Assembly: GCF_947072515.1 (NCBI RefSeq)
Contig: NZ_CAMTIG010000003.1
Coordinates: 1-64,000, forward strand
Direction of reading: 5' to 3'
DNA length: 64,000 bases
Source of the DNA: an uncultured Clostridium sp.
GTDB taxonomy: Bacteria > Bacillota > Clostridia > Clostridiales > Clostridiaceae
In this document: positions 37,422 through 46,640 of the stretch, piece by piece
How the letters are laid out: each line of letters begins with the position of its first letter
Position numbering within the stretch: position 1 is the stretch's first letter
Translations under genes and position numbers: made by a program
Notes under the pieces: generated by a model
Databases searched by the model: none
Told to the model about the DNA's origin: nothing
Seen by the model: the letters and a program-made list of their open reading frames with translations, nothing else

Positions 37422-39644
37422 ATGGAAGAATTGTGTAAAAGCGTAATAAAAGATATACAAGATGAATGTGGAACTTATACAGAAGAAGTTTTAATAGAGA
37501 AAATGGAGTTAATTCTTAGAGAGGATATGTCTGATGAAGAAATCAGAGATTCATTAATACAAGTTGCATTAGAATTGACTACAGATATGGAACCTAACTG
37601 GCAAAGTATAGCAGCTAAGTTATATGTAGAAAAACTTTATGATGAAGTAAGAAAAAATAGAAATTTAAAAAGTAACGATGAGTTATATAAAAATTTATAT
37701 GGATTTATAAGTGATGCTGTAAAAGATAAATTATATGGGAAATATATATTAGAGAATTATACAGAAAAAGATATAAATGAATTGGAAAAAACTTTAAAGC
37801 CAGAAAGAGACTTTTTATTTACATATAGTGGGATAAAATTGCTATCTGGAAGATATCTTGTGGAAAACTATAGTAGAGAGGTTTTAGAACTTCCACAACA
37901 AATGTTTATGGGGATAGCAATGCATTTAGCAATTCCAGAAAAGAAAGAAAATAGATTATATTGGGCAAAGAGATTTTATGATGTATTAAGCTCATTAAAA
38001 GCAACAATGGCAACACCAACAATGGCAAATGCTAGAAAGCCATTTTATCAATTAAGTTCATGTTTTATAGATACTGTAAATGACAGTTTAAAAGGTATAT
38101 ATAAATCATTAGATAATTTCTCGGAAGTATCAAAGTTTGGTGGTGGAATGGGAATCTATATAGGTAAAATTAGAGCCTTAGGATCGCCTATAAGAGGTTT
38201 TAAAGGAGCATCAGGAGGAATAATCCCTTGGATTAAATTGTTTAATGATACGGCGATAGCAGTAGATCAATTAGGTGTAAGAAATGGATCAGTTGCAATA
38301 TGGCTTGATGCATGGCATAAAGATTTACCAGAATTCTTACAAATAAGAACAAATAATGGTGATGATAGAAAGAAAGCACATGATGTATTCCCAGGGCTTT
38401 GTTATCCAGATTTATTTTGGAAGCTTGCAGAAACAGATATAGAAGCAAATTGGTATATGATGTGTCCACATGAGATAAGAAATCAAATGGGATATGCATT
38501 AGAAGATTTCTATGGAGAAGAGTGGGAAAAAAGATACTATGAATGTGTAGAAAATGAAAAAATTGATAAAAGAATAATGAAAGTTAAAGATTTAGTTAGA
38601 CTTATAATTAAAAGTGCTGCTGAAACAGGAACACCATTTGCATTTTATAGAGATACAGTAAATAAAATGAATCCTAATAAACATAAAGGAATGATTTACT
38701 CATCAAATCTTTGTACAGAAATAATGCAAAATATGAGTCCTATGGATATTCAAAAAACAGAGATAATTGATGAAAATGGAGATAAAGTAATAGTAGAAAA
38801 AACTAAGGCTGGAGATTTCGTTGTATGTAATCTTTCATCAGTAGTTTTAGGGAATATAGATGTAACATCAGAAGAAGAAATTGCTTATGTTGTGGAAACT
38901 CAAATTAGAGGAATGGACAATGTAATAGATTTAAATTATTATTCAGTACCTTATGCAGAGGTAACAAATAAAAAATATAGAGCAGTTGGACTTGGAACGT
39001 CAGGATATCACCACATGTTAGTTAATAATAGAATACACTTTACAGATGAAGTGCATAGAGAGTTTGTCGATAAAGTATATGAAAATATAAATTACTATGC
39101 TATAAAAGCTAGTATGCAAATAGCAAAAGAAAAAGGTAGATATGTTGCATTTGAAGGTTCAGATTGGGATAATGGACAATATTTTGAATTAAGAGATTAT
39201 AATTCAGAAAGATGGCTAAGCTTAAAAGATGATGTTAAAGAGCATGGAATGAGAAATGGATACCTTATGGCAGTTGCACCAAACGGATCAACTGCAACGT
39301 TAGCAGGAACATCAGAAGGAGTAGACCCAGTAATGTCAAGATTCTGGCTTGAAGAGAAAAAAGGAAGCATAACACCTAAAACAGCTCCAGGGCTTTCAGA
39401 GGATACGTATTGGTACTATAATTCAGCTTATAATATAGATCAAACTTGGTGTGTAAAAATGAATGGTGTTAGACAAAGACATATAGATCAAGGACAATCG
39501 TTTAATCTTTATATTACAACTAACTATACTATGAGAGGAATAATGAATCTTTATATAGAAGCTTGTAAAAATGGAGTTAAATCAATTTATTATGTTAGAA
39601 GTAAATCACTTACAGTTGGTGATTGTGAAAGCTGTTCAGCTTAG
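37422..39644 (+). CDS. nrdA: Ribonucleoside-diphosphate reductase, alpha subunit (class I)
   Basis: The large catalytic subunit converts ribonucleotides to deoxyribonucleotides. In 740 residues it shows the active-site regions QLSSCFIDTV, NLCTEIMQ (cysteine and glutamate of the radical site), the finger-loop-like APNGSTATLAGTSEGVDP and the C-terminal CESC relay pair. The N-terminus lacks an obvious ATP-cone motif, though its first 100 residues are helical. I take ATG 37422; a TTG at 37410 is possible, but AAGGGG would then be too close. It forms an operon with nrdB. Confidence 0.93.
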   Translation: MEELCKSVIKDIQDECGTYTEEVLIEKMELILREDMSDEEIRDSLIQVALELTTDMEPNWQSIAAKLYVEKLYDEVRKNRNLKSNDELYKNLYGFISDAVKDKLYGKYILENYTEKDINELEKTLKPERDFLFTYSGIKLLSGRYLVENYSREVLELPQQMFMGIAMHLAIPEKKENRLYWAKRFYDVLSSLKATMATPTMANARKPFYQLSSCFIDTVNDSLKGIYKSLDNFSEVSKFGGGMGIYIGKIRALGSPIRGFKGASGGIIPWIKLFNDTAIAVDQLGVRNGSVAIWLDAWHKDLPEFLQIRTNNGDDRKKAHDVFPGLCYPDLFWKLAETDIEANWYMMCPHEIRNQMGYALEDFYGEEWEKRYYECVENEKIDKRIMKVKDLVRLIIKSAAETGTPFAFYRDTVNKMNPNKHKGMIYSSNLCTEIMQNMSPMDIQKTEIIDENGDKVIVEKTKAGDFVVCNLSSVVLGNIDVTSEEEIAYVVETQIRGMDNVIDLNYYSVPYAEVTNKKYRAVGLGTSGYHHMLVNNRIHFTDEVHREFVDKVYENINYYAIKASMQIAKEKGRYVAFEGSDWDNGQYFELRDYNSERWLSLKDDVKEHGMRNGYLMAVAPNGSTATLAGTSEGVDPVMSRFWLEEKKGSITPKTAPGLSEDTYWYYNSAYNIDQTWCVKMNGVRQRHIDQGQSFNLYITTNYTMRGIMNLYIEACKNGVKSIYYVRSKSLTVGDCESCSA

Positions 39645-39655
39645 GAGGAATTTTT

Positions 39656-40699
39656 ATGGTAGGATTTGATATAAATAAAAAACCACTTTTCAATGAATTT
39701 GGAGATACTGAAACTTCAAAGAAAATGATGATAAATGGGAATACAACAAACTTAAATGATTTTAATAATATGAAATATAATTGGGTATCTGATTGGTATA
39801 GACAAGGAATGAACAACTTTTGGATACCAGAAGAAATAAACTTATCACAGGATTTGAAAGATTATAAAAGATTAACAGAATCTGAAAGAACTGCATATGA
39901 TAAAATTCTTTCATTCTTAATATTTTTAGATTCGATTCAAACAGCAAATTTAGGAAATATAAATAACTATATAACAGCAAGTGAGGTAAATCTTTGTCTT
40001 ACAATTCAAGCATTCCAAGAGGCTGTTCACTCACAAAGTTATAGTTATATGTTAGATACTATATGTTCACCTGAAAAAAGAAATGAAATTCTTTACCAAT
40101 GGAAAGATGATGAAATTCTTTTATCAAGAAATAAATTTATAGGAGATTTATATAATAACTTTTTAGAAAGTCCAACTAAACAAAATTTATTAAAAACCAT
40201 TATGGCTAATTATATATTAGAGGGAATTTATTTTTATTCAGGATTTATGTTCTTCTATAATCTAGAGAGAAATGGTAAAATGCCAGGTTCAGCTCAAGAG
40301 ATTAGATACATAAATAGAGATGAAAATACACATCTTTGGTTATTTAGAAGTATAATAAGAGAACTTCAAAAAGAAGAACCAGAATTATTCTCATATGAAT
40401 TCACAGAAGAATTGAGAGAAATGATGAGAATTGGTGTAGAAAATGAAATTGCTTGGGGACACTATGTTATTGGAGATAGTATTCAAGGAATCAACAAAAA
40501 ACTCATTGAGGATTATATAAAATATCTTGGAAATATGAGATTAGAAGCGATTGGACTTCAAAGATTATATAGAGGATATGATAAAAATCCAGCAGAATGG
40601 GTAGATAGACAGGCTGATGCAAATTCAGTAAAAACAGATTTCTTTGAAGCTAAATCAACTGCTTATGCAAAAGCAGCTACATTAATAGATGATTTATAA
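39656..40699 (+). CDS. nrdB: Ribonucleoside-diphosphate reductase, beta subunit (class I)
   Basis: The 347-residue subunit generates the radical. Metal ligands and radical site are recognisable: D in LDSIQTAN; E, H and tyrosine in EAVHSQSY with the E-x2-H-x3-Y spacing of tyrosyl-radical enzymes; E in LEGIYFYS; and E-x2-H in RDENTHLW. A radical tyrosine is thus present, unlike class Ic enzymes. AGGAGG precedes it, 11 bases after nrdA. No nrdI lies nearby, so di-iron class Ia is favoured, but a manganese form cannot be excluded. Confidence 0.93.
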   Translation: MVGFDINKKPLFNEFGDTETSKKMMINGNTTNLNDFNNMKYNWVSDWYRQGMNNFWIPEEINLSQDLKDYKRLTESERTAYDKILSFLIFLDSIQTANLGNINNYITASEVNLCLTIQAFQEAVHSQSYSYMLDTICSPEKRNEILYQWKDDEILLSRNKFIGDLYNNFLESPTKQNLLKTIMANYILEGIYFYSGFMFFYNLERNGKMPGSAQEIRYINRDENTHLWLFRSIIRELQKEEPELFSYEFTEELREMMRIGVENEIAWGHYVIGDSIQGINKKLIEDYIKYLGNMRLEAIGLQRLYRGYDKNPAEWVDRQADANSVKTDFFEAKSTAYAKAATLIDDL

Positions 40700-40760
40700 G
40701 AAAATTAGATGAAGTGAAAAGTAGAAACAGAAAAAATTATAATTCTTTATGAAATATGAT

Positions 40761-40792
40761 AGAGTGATGTTTAAACTTTTCACTCTTTTTTT
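40761..40792 (+). terminator. Terminator of nrdAB
   Basis: AGAGTGA (40761-40767) pairs with TCACTCT (40780-40786), and the 12-base loop includes the palindrome GTTTAAAC. A T run follows. It lies about 60 bases after the nrdB stop. Confidence 0.85.
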
Positions 40793-40808
40793 CTTTTTTA
40801 TGAAATGT

Positions 40809-40822
40809 TGAAAACGTTATTT
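40809..40822 (+). promoter_or_regulatory. Partial cre-like site upstream of ptsI
   Basis: TGAAAACGTTATTT keeps the central AACGTT of CcpA sites but misses the last two consensus bases (CA). It is about 285 bases from the ptsI promoter, which is far for CcpA action. Confidence 0.35.
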
Positions 40823-40923
40823 AAAAATATTTAATTAAATATTCAGAAATTTAAAAAAGTTTTGACTTGAAAAGGTGTACAATAGAAGAAGGGAAAAATT
40901 AAAGTAAGTTAAACCCAAAGATG

Positions 40924-40965
40924 TATTATTTATTAAAATAGGCATTGCTATTTTAATAAATAATA
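40924..40965. repeat. Perfect 18-bp inverted repeat upstream of ptsI
   Basis: 40924-40941 and 40948-40965 are exact reverse complements around the six-base loop GCATTG. The arms are AT-rich, with only the loop-closing pair being G-C. There is no T tract on either strand. It lies between nrdB and the ptsI promoter. Confidence 0.75.
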
Positions 40966-41071
40966 TAAGTGTTAATGTCTTAAATTGAAAAAATAGTCGC
41001 AGTAAATTTGCAGATTTTATGAATAAATTGCAATAAAAATTAAAAAAACTCAGAAAAAAGTTCATAGGGTG

Positions 41072-41099
41072 TTAACAAAAGTACAATTTATGATATAAT
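41072..41099 (+). promoter_or_regulatory. ptsI promoter
   Basis: TTAACA (41072-41077) is followed after 16 bases by TATAAT (41094-41099), with TGA immediately before the -10 box (extended -10). Transcription should start near 41106, giving a leader of about 98 bases. Confidence 0.7.
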
Positions 41100-41126
41100 T
41101 AAGGTGGTTGTACTTAATATGTAAAA

Positions 41127-41151
41127 GTTATCAACATGTATAAGTGATAAC
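41127..41151 (+). promoter_or_regulatory. Inverted repeat in the ptsI leader
   Basis: GTTATCA at 41127-41133 pairs with TGATAAC at 41145-41151 around an 11-base loop. It lies inside the predicted leader and could be an RNA hairpin or a DNA operator. Confidence 0.45.
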
Positions 41152-41203
41152 AAATGGGTTTATGTGCTTATTTTAAGGACATAATTAAGGAGGATTTTTT
41201 ATT

Positions 41204-42820
41204 ATGATTAAAGGTATTGCAGCTTCAAAAGGATATGCTATAGGAAAGGTATTCTTACAAGAACATGAAGAAATAGTTATAACAGATGAAAGAGTTTCAG
41301 ACGTAGAAGGGGAAAAAAGCAAATTACAAGCTGCTTTAGACGCGTCAAGAGAACAATTAGAAAAAATTAAAGCTAAAGCTATAGTGGAAATGGGAGCTGA
41401 AAAAGCAGAAGTTTTCGAAGCACACATCACACTTTTAGATGACCCAGAGTTCACAGGGCAAATGGCTATGGAAATAGAGAACAATTCATTAAATGCAATG
41501 AAGGCAGTTGAAACTGTTACTAATACATTCGTTATGATTTTTGAATCAATGGACGATGCTTATATGAGAGAAAGAGCGGCTGATATAAAAGACGTTTCTA
41601 AAAGAATAATCGCAAATTTAGCTGGAAAAGGTGGAGAGGCCTTTGCAATTACTGAAAATAATACAATAGTAGTTGCTCATGATTTAACTCCTTCAGATAC
41701 AGCACAATTAGATAGAAGTAAAGTAGTTGCTTTCTTAACAAACATTGGAGGAAGAACTTCACATTCAGCTATTATGGCTAGAACATTAGAAATTCCTGCA
41801 ATTGTTGGATTAGGAGACATAACTACAGTAGCGAAAACTGGAGATATGATTATAGTTGATGGGATTGAAGGTATTGCTATAATTAATCCAGATCAAGCAA
41901 CAATTAATGAATATACAGCTAAAAAAGAAACATTCTTAAAAGAACAAGAAGAATTAAAGAAACTTATTGAAGTTAAAACTGCTACTAAATCAGGTAAGAG
42001 AATAGAAGTATGTGGAAACATTGGTAAGCCAGAAGATGTTAAAGCTGTTATAGCAAATGGTGGAGATGGAGTTGGACTTTTCAGAACAGAATTCTTATAT
42101 ATGGATAGAGAAACTGCACCAACTGAAGATGAGCAATTTGAAAGCTACAAATATGTTTTAGAAAATATGAAAAGACAAGTAGTTATCAGAACTCTTGATA
42201 TTGGTGGAGATAAAACTTTACCTTACTTACCATTACCAGAAGAAATGAATCCATTCTTAGGATATAGAGCAATAAGACTTTGCTTAGATAGAAAAGAGAT
42301 ATTTAAAGTTCAATTAAGAGCATTATTAAGAGCTTCTATATATGGAAAACTTGCAGTAATGTTCCCAATGATCTCAGGACTTGAAGAATTTGAACAAGCT
42401 AAAGAAGTTGTTGAAGAATGTAAAGCTGAATTAAAAGCAGAAGGAAAAGAATATTCAGAAGATATCCAATGGGGTATCATGGTTGAAATTCCAGCTGCAG
42501 CAGTTTATGCAGATGAATTAGCTAAGCATGTTGATTTCTTCTCAATAGGAACTAATGACTTAATCCAATATACATTAGCTGCAGACAGAATGAGCGAAAA
42601 GGTATCATACCTTTACAATCCAATGCATCCAGCAGTATTAAGATTAATAAAAATGACTATTGATGGAGCACATAAACACGGTAAATGGTGTGGAATGTGT
42701 GGAGAAATGGCAGGAGATGAAGCAGCTATTGCAACATTAGTTGAATATGGATTAGATGAATTCTCAATGAGTGCATCTTCAATCTTAACAGCTAAGAAAA
42801 TTATTTTAGATCAAGAATAG
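41204..42820 (+). CDS. ptsI: Phosphoenolpyruvate-protein phosphotransferase (PTS enzyme I)
   Basis: Enzyme I takes phosphate from phosphoenolpyruvate and passes it to HPr, starting all PTS sugar uptake. The 538 residues show the phosphohistidine H187 in GGRTSHSAIMAR, the GDGVGLFRTEFLYM and NPFLGYRAIRL barrel motifs, and the C-terminal GMCGEMAGDEAA. It is somewhat shorter than the usual 570 or so, mainly at the C-terminal end. No ptsH lies beside it, as is common in Clostridium. AAGGAGG precedes the ATG. Confidence 0.96.
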   Translation: MIKGIAASKGYAIGKVFLQEHEEIVITDERVSDVEGEKSKLQAALDASREQLEKIKAKAIVEMGAEKAEVFEAHITLLDDPEFTGQMAMEIENNSLNAMKAVETVTNTFVMIFESMDDAYMRERAADIKDVSKRIIANLAGKGGEAFAITENNTIVVAHDLTPSDTAQLDRSKVVAFLTNIGGRTSHSAIMARTLEIPAIVGLGDITTVAKTGDMIIVDGIEGIAIINPDQATINEYTAKKETFLKEQEELKKLIEVKTATKSGKRIEVCGNIGKPEDVKAVIANGGDGVGLFRTEFLYMDRETAPTEDEQFESYKYVLENMKRQVVIRTLDIGGDKTLPYLPLPEEMNPFLGYRAIRLCLDRKEIFKVQLRALLRASIYGKLAVMFPMISGLEEFEQAKEVVEECKAELKAEGKEYSEDIQWGIMVEIPAAAVYADELAKHVDFFSIGTNDLIQYTLAADRMSEKVSYLYNPMHPAVLRLIKMTIDGAHKHGKWCGMCGEMAGDEAAIATLVEYGLDEFSMSASSILTAKKIILDQE

Positions 42821-42847
42821 AATTTTAAAAGTTAAATATAAATTTAG

Positions 42848-42881
42848 AGTTCCAATCATTAAAATGATTGGAACTTTTTTT
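42848..42881 (+). terminator. Terminator of ptsI
   Basis: A perfect 12-bp stem (42848-42859 with 42864-42875) encloses TAAA and is followed by seven T bases. Confidence 0.95.
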
Positions 42882-42983
42882 ATTGAAATAGAAAGAACAA
42901 GTGTTTCTAAAGTGTGTATATTTTGTATATATAGGAAAGGTTTTATGATAATATATTAATAGATAAAAGTTAGGGGGATAAAA

Positions 42984-43523
42984 ATGAAAGGTCTATTAGA
43001 AGTATTTATAAGCTTTTTTAAAATAGGAGCATTTACCTTTGGTGGTGGATATGCAATGATTCCTCTTATTGAGGACGAAGTAGTTAATAAGAAAGAGTGG
43101 GTAACTAAAGAAGAATTTTTAGATGCATTAGTTGTTTCTCAAAGTTTGCCAGGAGCAATTTCTGTAAATTGCTCTTTATTTGTAGGAAATAAATTATATG
43201 GAATAAAGGGAGGAATAGTAGCTTTACTAGGGGTAGCACTACCTTCTTTTTTCATAATACTTGGAGTAGCAAGTATATTTATGAGTATTAGAGATAATTC
43301 AATAGTTAATTCTGCATTTAATGGAATAACAGCTGGAGTACCAATTTTAGTTTTGGCAGGTGTTATAAGTATTTCAAAAGGTGTGGATAAAAGTTTAAAA
43401 AATGTGATTATTTTTGGAACTTCATTAGTATTGTTATTAGTTGGATTAAATCCTGTTTTTGTTATTTTGATTTTTGCTATATATGGTGGAATCAGTTTTA
43501 AAAATAAGGAGGAGAAGAAATGA
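42984..43523 (+). CDS. Chromate transporter family protein, first half-size subunit
   Basis: The 179-residue membrane protein has the CHR-domain motif FKIGAFTFGGGYAMIPLIEDE near its start and the SQSLPGAISVN segment, followed by about five hydrophobic helices. Short CHR proteins occur as adjacent pairs that act together. ChrA proteins export chromate, but many homologues in anaerobes have no shown substrate. It overlaps the next gene by four bases (ATGA). AGGGGG precedes the ATG. Confidence 0.85.
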   Translation: MKGLLEVFISFFKIGAFTFGGGYAMIPLIEDEVVNKKEWVTKEEFLDALVVSQSLPGAISVNCSLFVGNKLYGIKGGIVALLGVALPSFFIILGVASIFMSIRDNSIVNSAFNGITAGVPILVLAGVISISKGVDKSLKNVIIFGTSLVLLLVGLNPVFVILIFAIYGGISFKNKEEKK

Positions 43524-44047
43524 TACTAGCAAAGTTATTTGGTATATTTTTTAAGATTGGAGCATTCAGTTTTGGTGGAGGATATGCAATGCTTCCATTT
43601 ATTCAGAAAGAAATAATAGAAAATAATCATTTTATAAGTGTTAGAGAGTTTTTAGATATTATAGGAATATCACAAATGACACCAGGTCCTGTAGCAATAA
43701 ATTCTGCAACGTTTGTTGGATTTAAAGTGGCAGGGATTTTTGGTTCTATAGTTTCAACAATAGGAGTGGTACTAGCTTCGTTTATTTTAGTTTTGATAGT
43801 ATCTAAAACATTAAATAAATTCAAAGAAAATAAATTTATTAAAGGTGCTTTATTAGGAATGAGACCAGTTTTAGTAGCATTAGTTGTGAAAGCATTTATT
43901 GATTTAGCTAAAACATCATACACTAGTATTAGTACTGTTATAATAGGTGGAATTATTACTGTATTAATTTTTTATAAAAAAGTGAATCCTATAATTTGTA
44001 TAGTAATTTCAGCGGTATTAGGGCTAATTATTTATAGTGGAATATGA
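43520..44047 (+). CDS. Chromate transporter family protein, second half-size subunit
   Basis: The 175-residue partner has the same GAFSFGGGYAMLPFIQKE start and the matching SQMTPGPVAINSATFVG segment, then several membrane helices. The two proteins are clearly paralogous, and opposite membrane orientation of the pair is known for such short-chain CHR proteins. It starts inside the preceding stop codon region, so translation is coupled. Confidence 0.85.
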   Translation: MILAKLFGIFFKIGAFSFGGGYAMLPFIQKEIIENNHFISVREFLDIIGISQMTPGPVAINSATFVGFKVAGIFGSIVSTIGVVLASFILVLIVSKTLNKFKENKFIKGALLGMRPVLVALVVKAFIDLAKTSYTSISTVIIGGIITVLIFYKKVNPIICIVISAVLGLIIYSGI

Positions 44048-44143
44048 ATATAAACAAAGAAGTCTATAATGGAAAGAATTAATTGTTAAAATAAAGGAAA
44101 AGATAATGAGGTATGTAAAAAAAGATTCTAGGATGTGATAAAG

Positions 44144-45316
44144 TTGATAAAAGTTATAAAAAATGCAGAGGTTTATGCACCAGAGAAATTAGGGAAGAAA
44201 GATGTAGTTATAATAGGAGAAAAGATTGGAGGTATATACGATAATATTGATATTCCAGAGAATTTTGGAAATATTGAAATCATAGATGCAGAAGGAAATA
44301 TATTGGTATCAGGATTCATTGATGCACATGTACATTTAATCGGTGGCGGTGGAGAAGGTGGATATACTACAAGGACACCTGAACTTGGATTGACTAGTTT
44401 AACTAAAGCTGGAATAACAACAGTAGTTGGAGTTTTAGGAACTGATGGTGTATGTAGAAATATGAGAAGTCTTTTAGCGAAGGTAAAATCTCTTAGAGCG
44501 CAAGGAATAACAGCGTATTGCTATACTGGATCATACGATGTGCCAGTAAAAACTATGACAGATAGTATAAAAGGGGATTTACTTTTGATTGAAGAAGTTA
44601 TAGGTGTTGGAGAAATTGCACTATCTGATCATAGAAGTTCACAACCTACGTTAGAGCAATTTATAAACACAGTTGCACAAACTAGAGTTGGAGGACTTTT
44701 ATCAGGAAAAGCAGGAATTATAAATGTACATTTAGGTGGTGGAGCAAGGAGATTGGAATATCTTTTTAAAATGATTGAATTAAGTGAAATTCCAGCAACA
44801 CAGCTCTCACCAACACATATGAATAGAACAAAGGAATTATTAGATGCTGGAATAGAGTGGGAAAAAATCGGCGGATTTATAGATTTAACTACAAGTTCAG
44901 ATCCAGAACATTTAGAAGAAGGAGAATTTTTAGCATCTACAGGATTAAAATATCTCCTAGAGCAAGGAGTTAATATAGAAAATATAACTTTTACATCAGA
45001 TGGAAATGGAAGCATGCCAGTATTTGATGAAGAAGGGAAACTTGCAGGACTTGGTATTTGTAGCGTAGGAACACTTTTTTCTGAAATGAGAAAAGCTGTA
45101 TTAAAAGAAAATATTCCTTTAGAGGAAGCCATAAAAGTTATAACATCTAATCCGGCAAAAGTATTAAAATTACCATGGAAAGGGAAGATTTCAAATGGAA
45201 TGGATGCAGATTTAAATTTATTAAGAAAAGATGATTTAACATTATTAACTGTTATAGCTAAAGGAAAAATAATGATTGACAAGGGTGAAGTTTTGGTAAA
45301 AGGAACCTTTGAATAA
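44144..45316 (+). CDS. iadA: Isoaspartyl dipeptidase
   Basis: This amidohydrolase cleaves beta-aspartyl dipeptides that arise from damaged proteins. It has the metal-binding DAHVHLIGGGGEGG motif, ISDHRS-like LSDHRSSQP, VHLGGGARR, and the conserved SPTHMNR and FTSDGNGS segments. I take TTG 44144 (390 residues, the family's usual size). GTG 44135 would place the start almost on the AGGA ribosome binding site. It is separated from the CHR genes by about 100 bases with no terminator. Confidence 0.88.
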   Translation: MIKVIKNAEVYAPEKLGKKDVVIIGEKIGGIYDNIDIPENFGNIEIIDAEGNILVSGFIDAHVHLIGGGGEGGYTTRTPELGLTSLTKAGITTVVGVLGTDGVCRNMRSLLAKVKSLRAQGITAYCYTGSYDVPVKTMTDSIKGDLLLIEEVIGVGEIALSDHRSSQPTLEQFINTVAQTRVGGLLSGKAGIINVHLGGGARRLEYLFKMIELSEIPATQLSPTHMNRTKELLDAGIEWEKIGGFIDLTTSSDPEHLEEGEFLASTGLKYLLEQGVNIENITFTSDGNGSMPVFDEEGKLAGLGICSVGTLFSEMRKAVLKENIPLEEAIKVITSNPAKVLKLPWKGKISNGMDADLNLLRKDDLTLLTVIAKGKIMIDKGEVLVKGTFE

Positions 45317-45376
45317 AAAAATAAGCATAACTTTGAAAATTTATTCATAAACATACTTATAAATAAAATCTATTTA

Positions 45377-45418
45377 AACTATTCTCTAAGAATTAAATTC
45401 TTAGAGAATAGTTTTTTA
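45377..45418. terminator. Bidirectional terminator between iadA and the DUF4003-like gene
   Basis: A perfect 17-bp stem (45377-45393 with 45397-45413) has the three-base loop TAA. A T run follows on the + strand, and weaker T-rich sequence follows on the minus strand. It separates convergent genes. Confidence 0.9.
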
Positions 45419-45421
45419 TAT

Positions 45422-46390
45422 TTAATAATCTTCAAACATTTTGCGAGAAAAAGGTTCAGATATAAAATTTACATCACGAGTAACTAGATTTAATAAGAAA
45501 ACAGTCAGAGGAATTAATAAAGCGGAATCTTTAAGAGAAATTGAGTTAGATATACATAAAGAAATACCGATGGCAAGTTCAATATCATCATCAAGAGTAT
45601 AAGTCATAAATCTAACATTTTCTCTAAGAAGTTTTTGTGTAGATATAATTTTAGAAACTAAAGATTCGATTGGTTCATCTAGCATAGTAGCAAAACCTAG
45701 AATCGGTAAAGCTCTACCATCAATCACAAAATTTCGCTGTTCTAATAAATCATGGAGTCTTACAGTTGCTAAAGTTTTACTTTCAATATCTTGGTTTGAA
45801 AAAATTAATGCTTGTGATAAAAGAATAAGATTTTTGCTAGGAAAGAATCTTATATCATTTAAATGTTTATAGCATTGATTAGCTTCTTCGATTTTAAGCT
45901 GAATATTTTCAAAATATGTAGCTATAAGAGCACAAATACTTAAATCTTCTTTATCGGCTAAAAAGTTATGATGTTTTTGAGTATAGGAAAATGCAGAGCC
46001 TAATTTATTTGCTAAGTCGTCCATAGACATGTCATTGGACGAACTGCAAAGAATTTCTGAAGTTAAAGCTAAAAAACTATTTGAATCAAAATAAGTTTCT
46101 AAAATGCTGTAAGAACTTAAAGTGCATTTTATGTGTTCTTCAGGATTCTTAGATATATGCATTAAAACAGCAAGTAATAATGCATTTTCTCCACGGAATA
46201 CAGAGCCTACATCGGTATAAAGTTGAATTGAATGGAGATTTTTAGTTAAAGTATCACCATTTAATTTTTGATTATTTAAAGTAGCAATGAGTGCAGAAAA
46301 TTTTATTGTAATGTTATGAGCTTTTGCACCAAATAAATCTTCTAGTAAAAAAGTATTCTCTAAAAATAAATCGATATTAGTACTTTTCAT
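45422..46390 (-). CDS. DUF4003-like protein, function unknown
   Basis: A soluble, helix-rich protein of 322 residues with no signal peptide or membrane segment. The sequence (for example SVFRGENALLLAVLMHISKN) looks like the DUF4003 family of Firmicutes, whose function is unknown. That call rests on overall impression. I start at ATG 46390, after GAGGTG, rather than the GTG at 46399. It is read away from the pullulanase gene, with a 250-base shared promoter region, and towards iadA. Confidence 0.6.
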   Translation of the reverse strand: MKSTNIDLFLENTFLLEDLFGAKAHNITIKFSALIATLNNQKLNGDTLTKNLHSIQLYTDVGSVFRGENALLLAVLMHISKNPEEHIKCTLSSYSILETYFDSNSFLALTSEILCSSSNDMSMDDLANKLGSAFSYTQKHHNFLADKEDLSICALIATYFENIQLKIEEANQCYKHLNDIRFFPSKNLILLSQALIFSNQDIESKTLATVRLHDLLEQRNFVIDGRALPILGFATMLDEPIESLVSKIISTQKLLRENVRFMTYTLDDDIELAIGISLCISNSISLKDSALLIPLTVFLLNLVTRDVNFISEPFSRKMFEDY

Positions 46391-46640
46391 ATAATTCACC
46401 TCAGTTTAGTTTTTTTATTCACAGAAAAATTATACAAATAAAATAAAAAAAGTTATGTAAAAGAGAGAGAAAGTGATAAAATTATATTAAAATATAGATA
46501 AAATTCAATATAATGTAAACTTGCAATTCGAAGATGAATAGTATTTAATAAGAAGTTATAAATTATAAGGAAATAGAGAGATAGTTAGACTAAGGGCAGA
46601 ATATGATAAGTTTAAGATTTATTAAAAGTGAGGAACCAAT
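46391..46640. other. Divergent promoter region, DUF4003-like gene and pullulanase
   Basis: TATAAT at 46509-46514 points towards the pullulanase gene, with only a weak TTAAAA upstream. No hairpin or riboswitch is apparent. I could not pick a clear minus-strand promoter. Confidence 0.4.

Larger units (their letters stand above)
40793..41203. other. Long spacer before ptsI
   Basis: The 411 bases have no supported gene. They hold a cre-like site (40809-40822), an 18-bp perfect inverted repeat (40924-40965), the ptsI promoter (41072-41099) and a leader hairpin (41127-41151). The spacer is long for a single-gene transcript. Confidence 0.6.

Noticed and set aside
44629..45354. Long open frame (241 codons) on the minus strand
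   Set aside because: It lies antisense inside iadA, has no ribosome binding site, and its translation (rich in F, S, P, N) looks like the shadow of an AT-rich gene.
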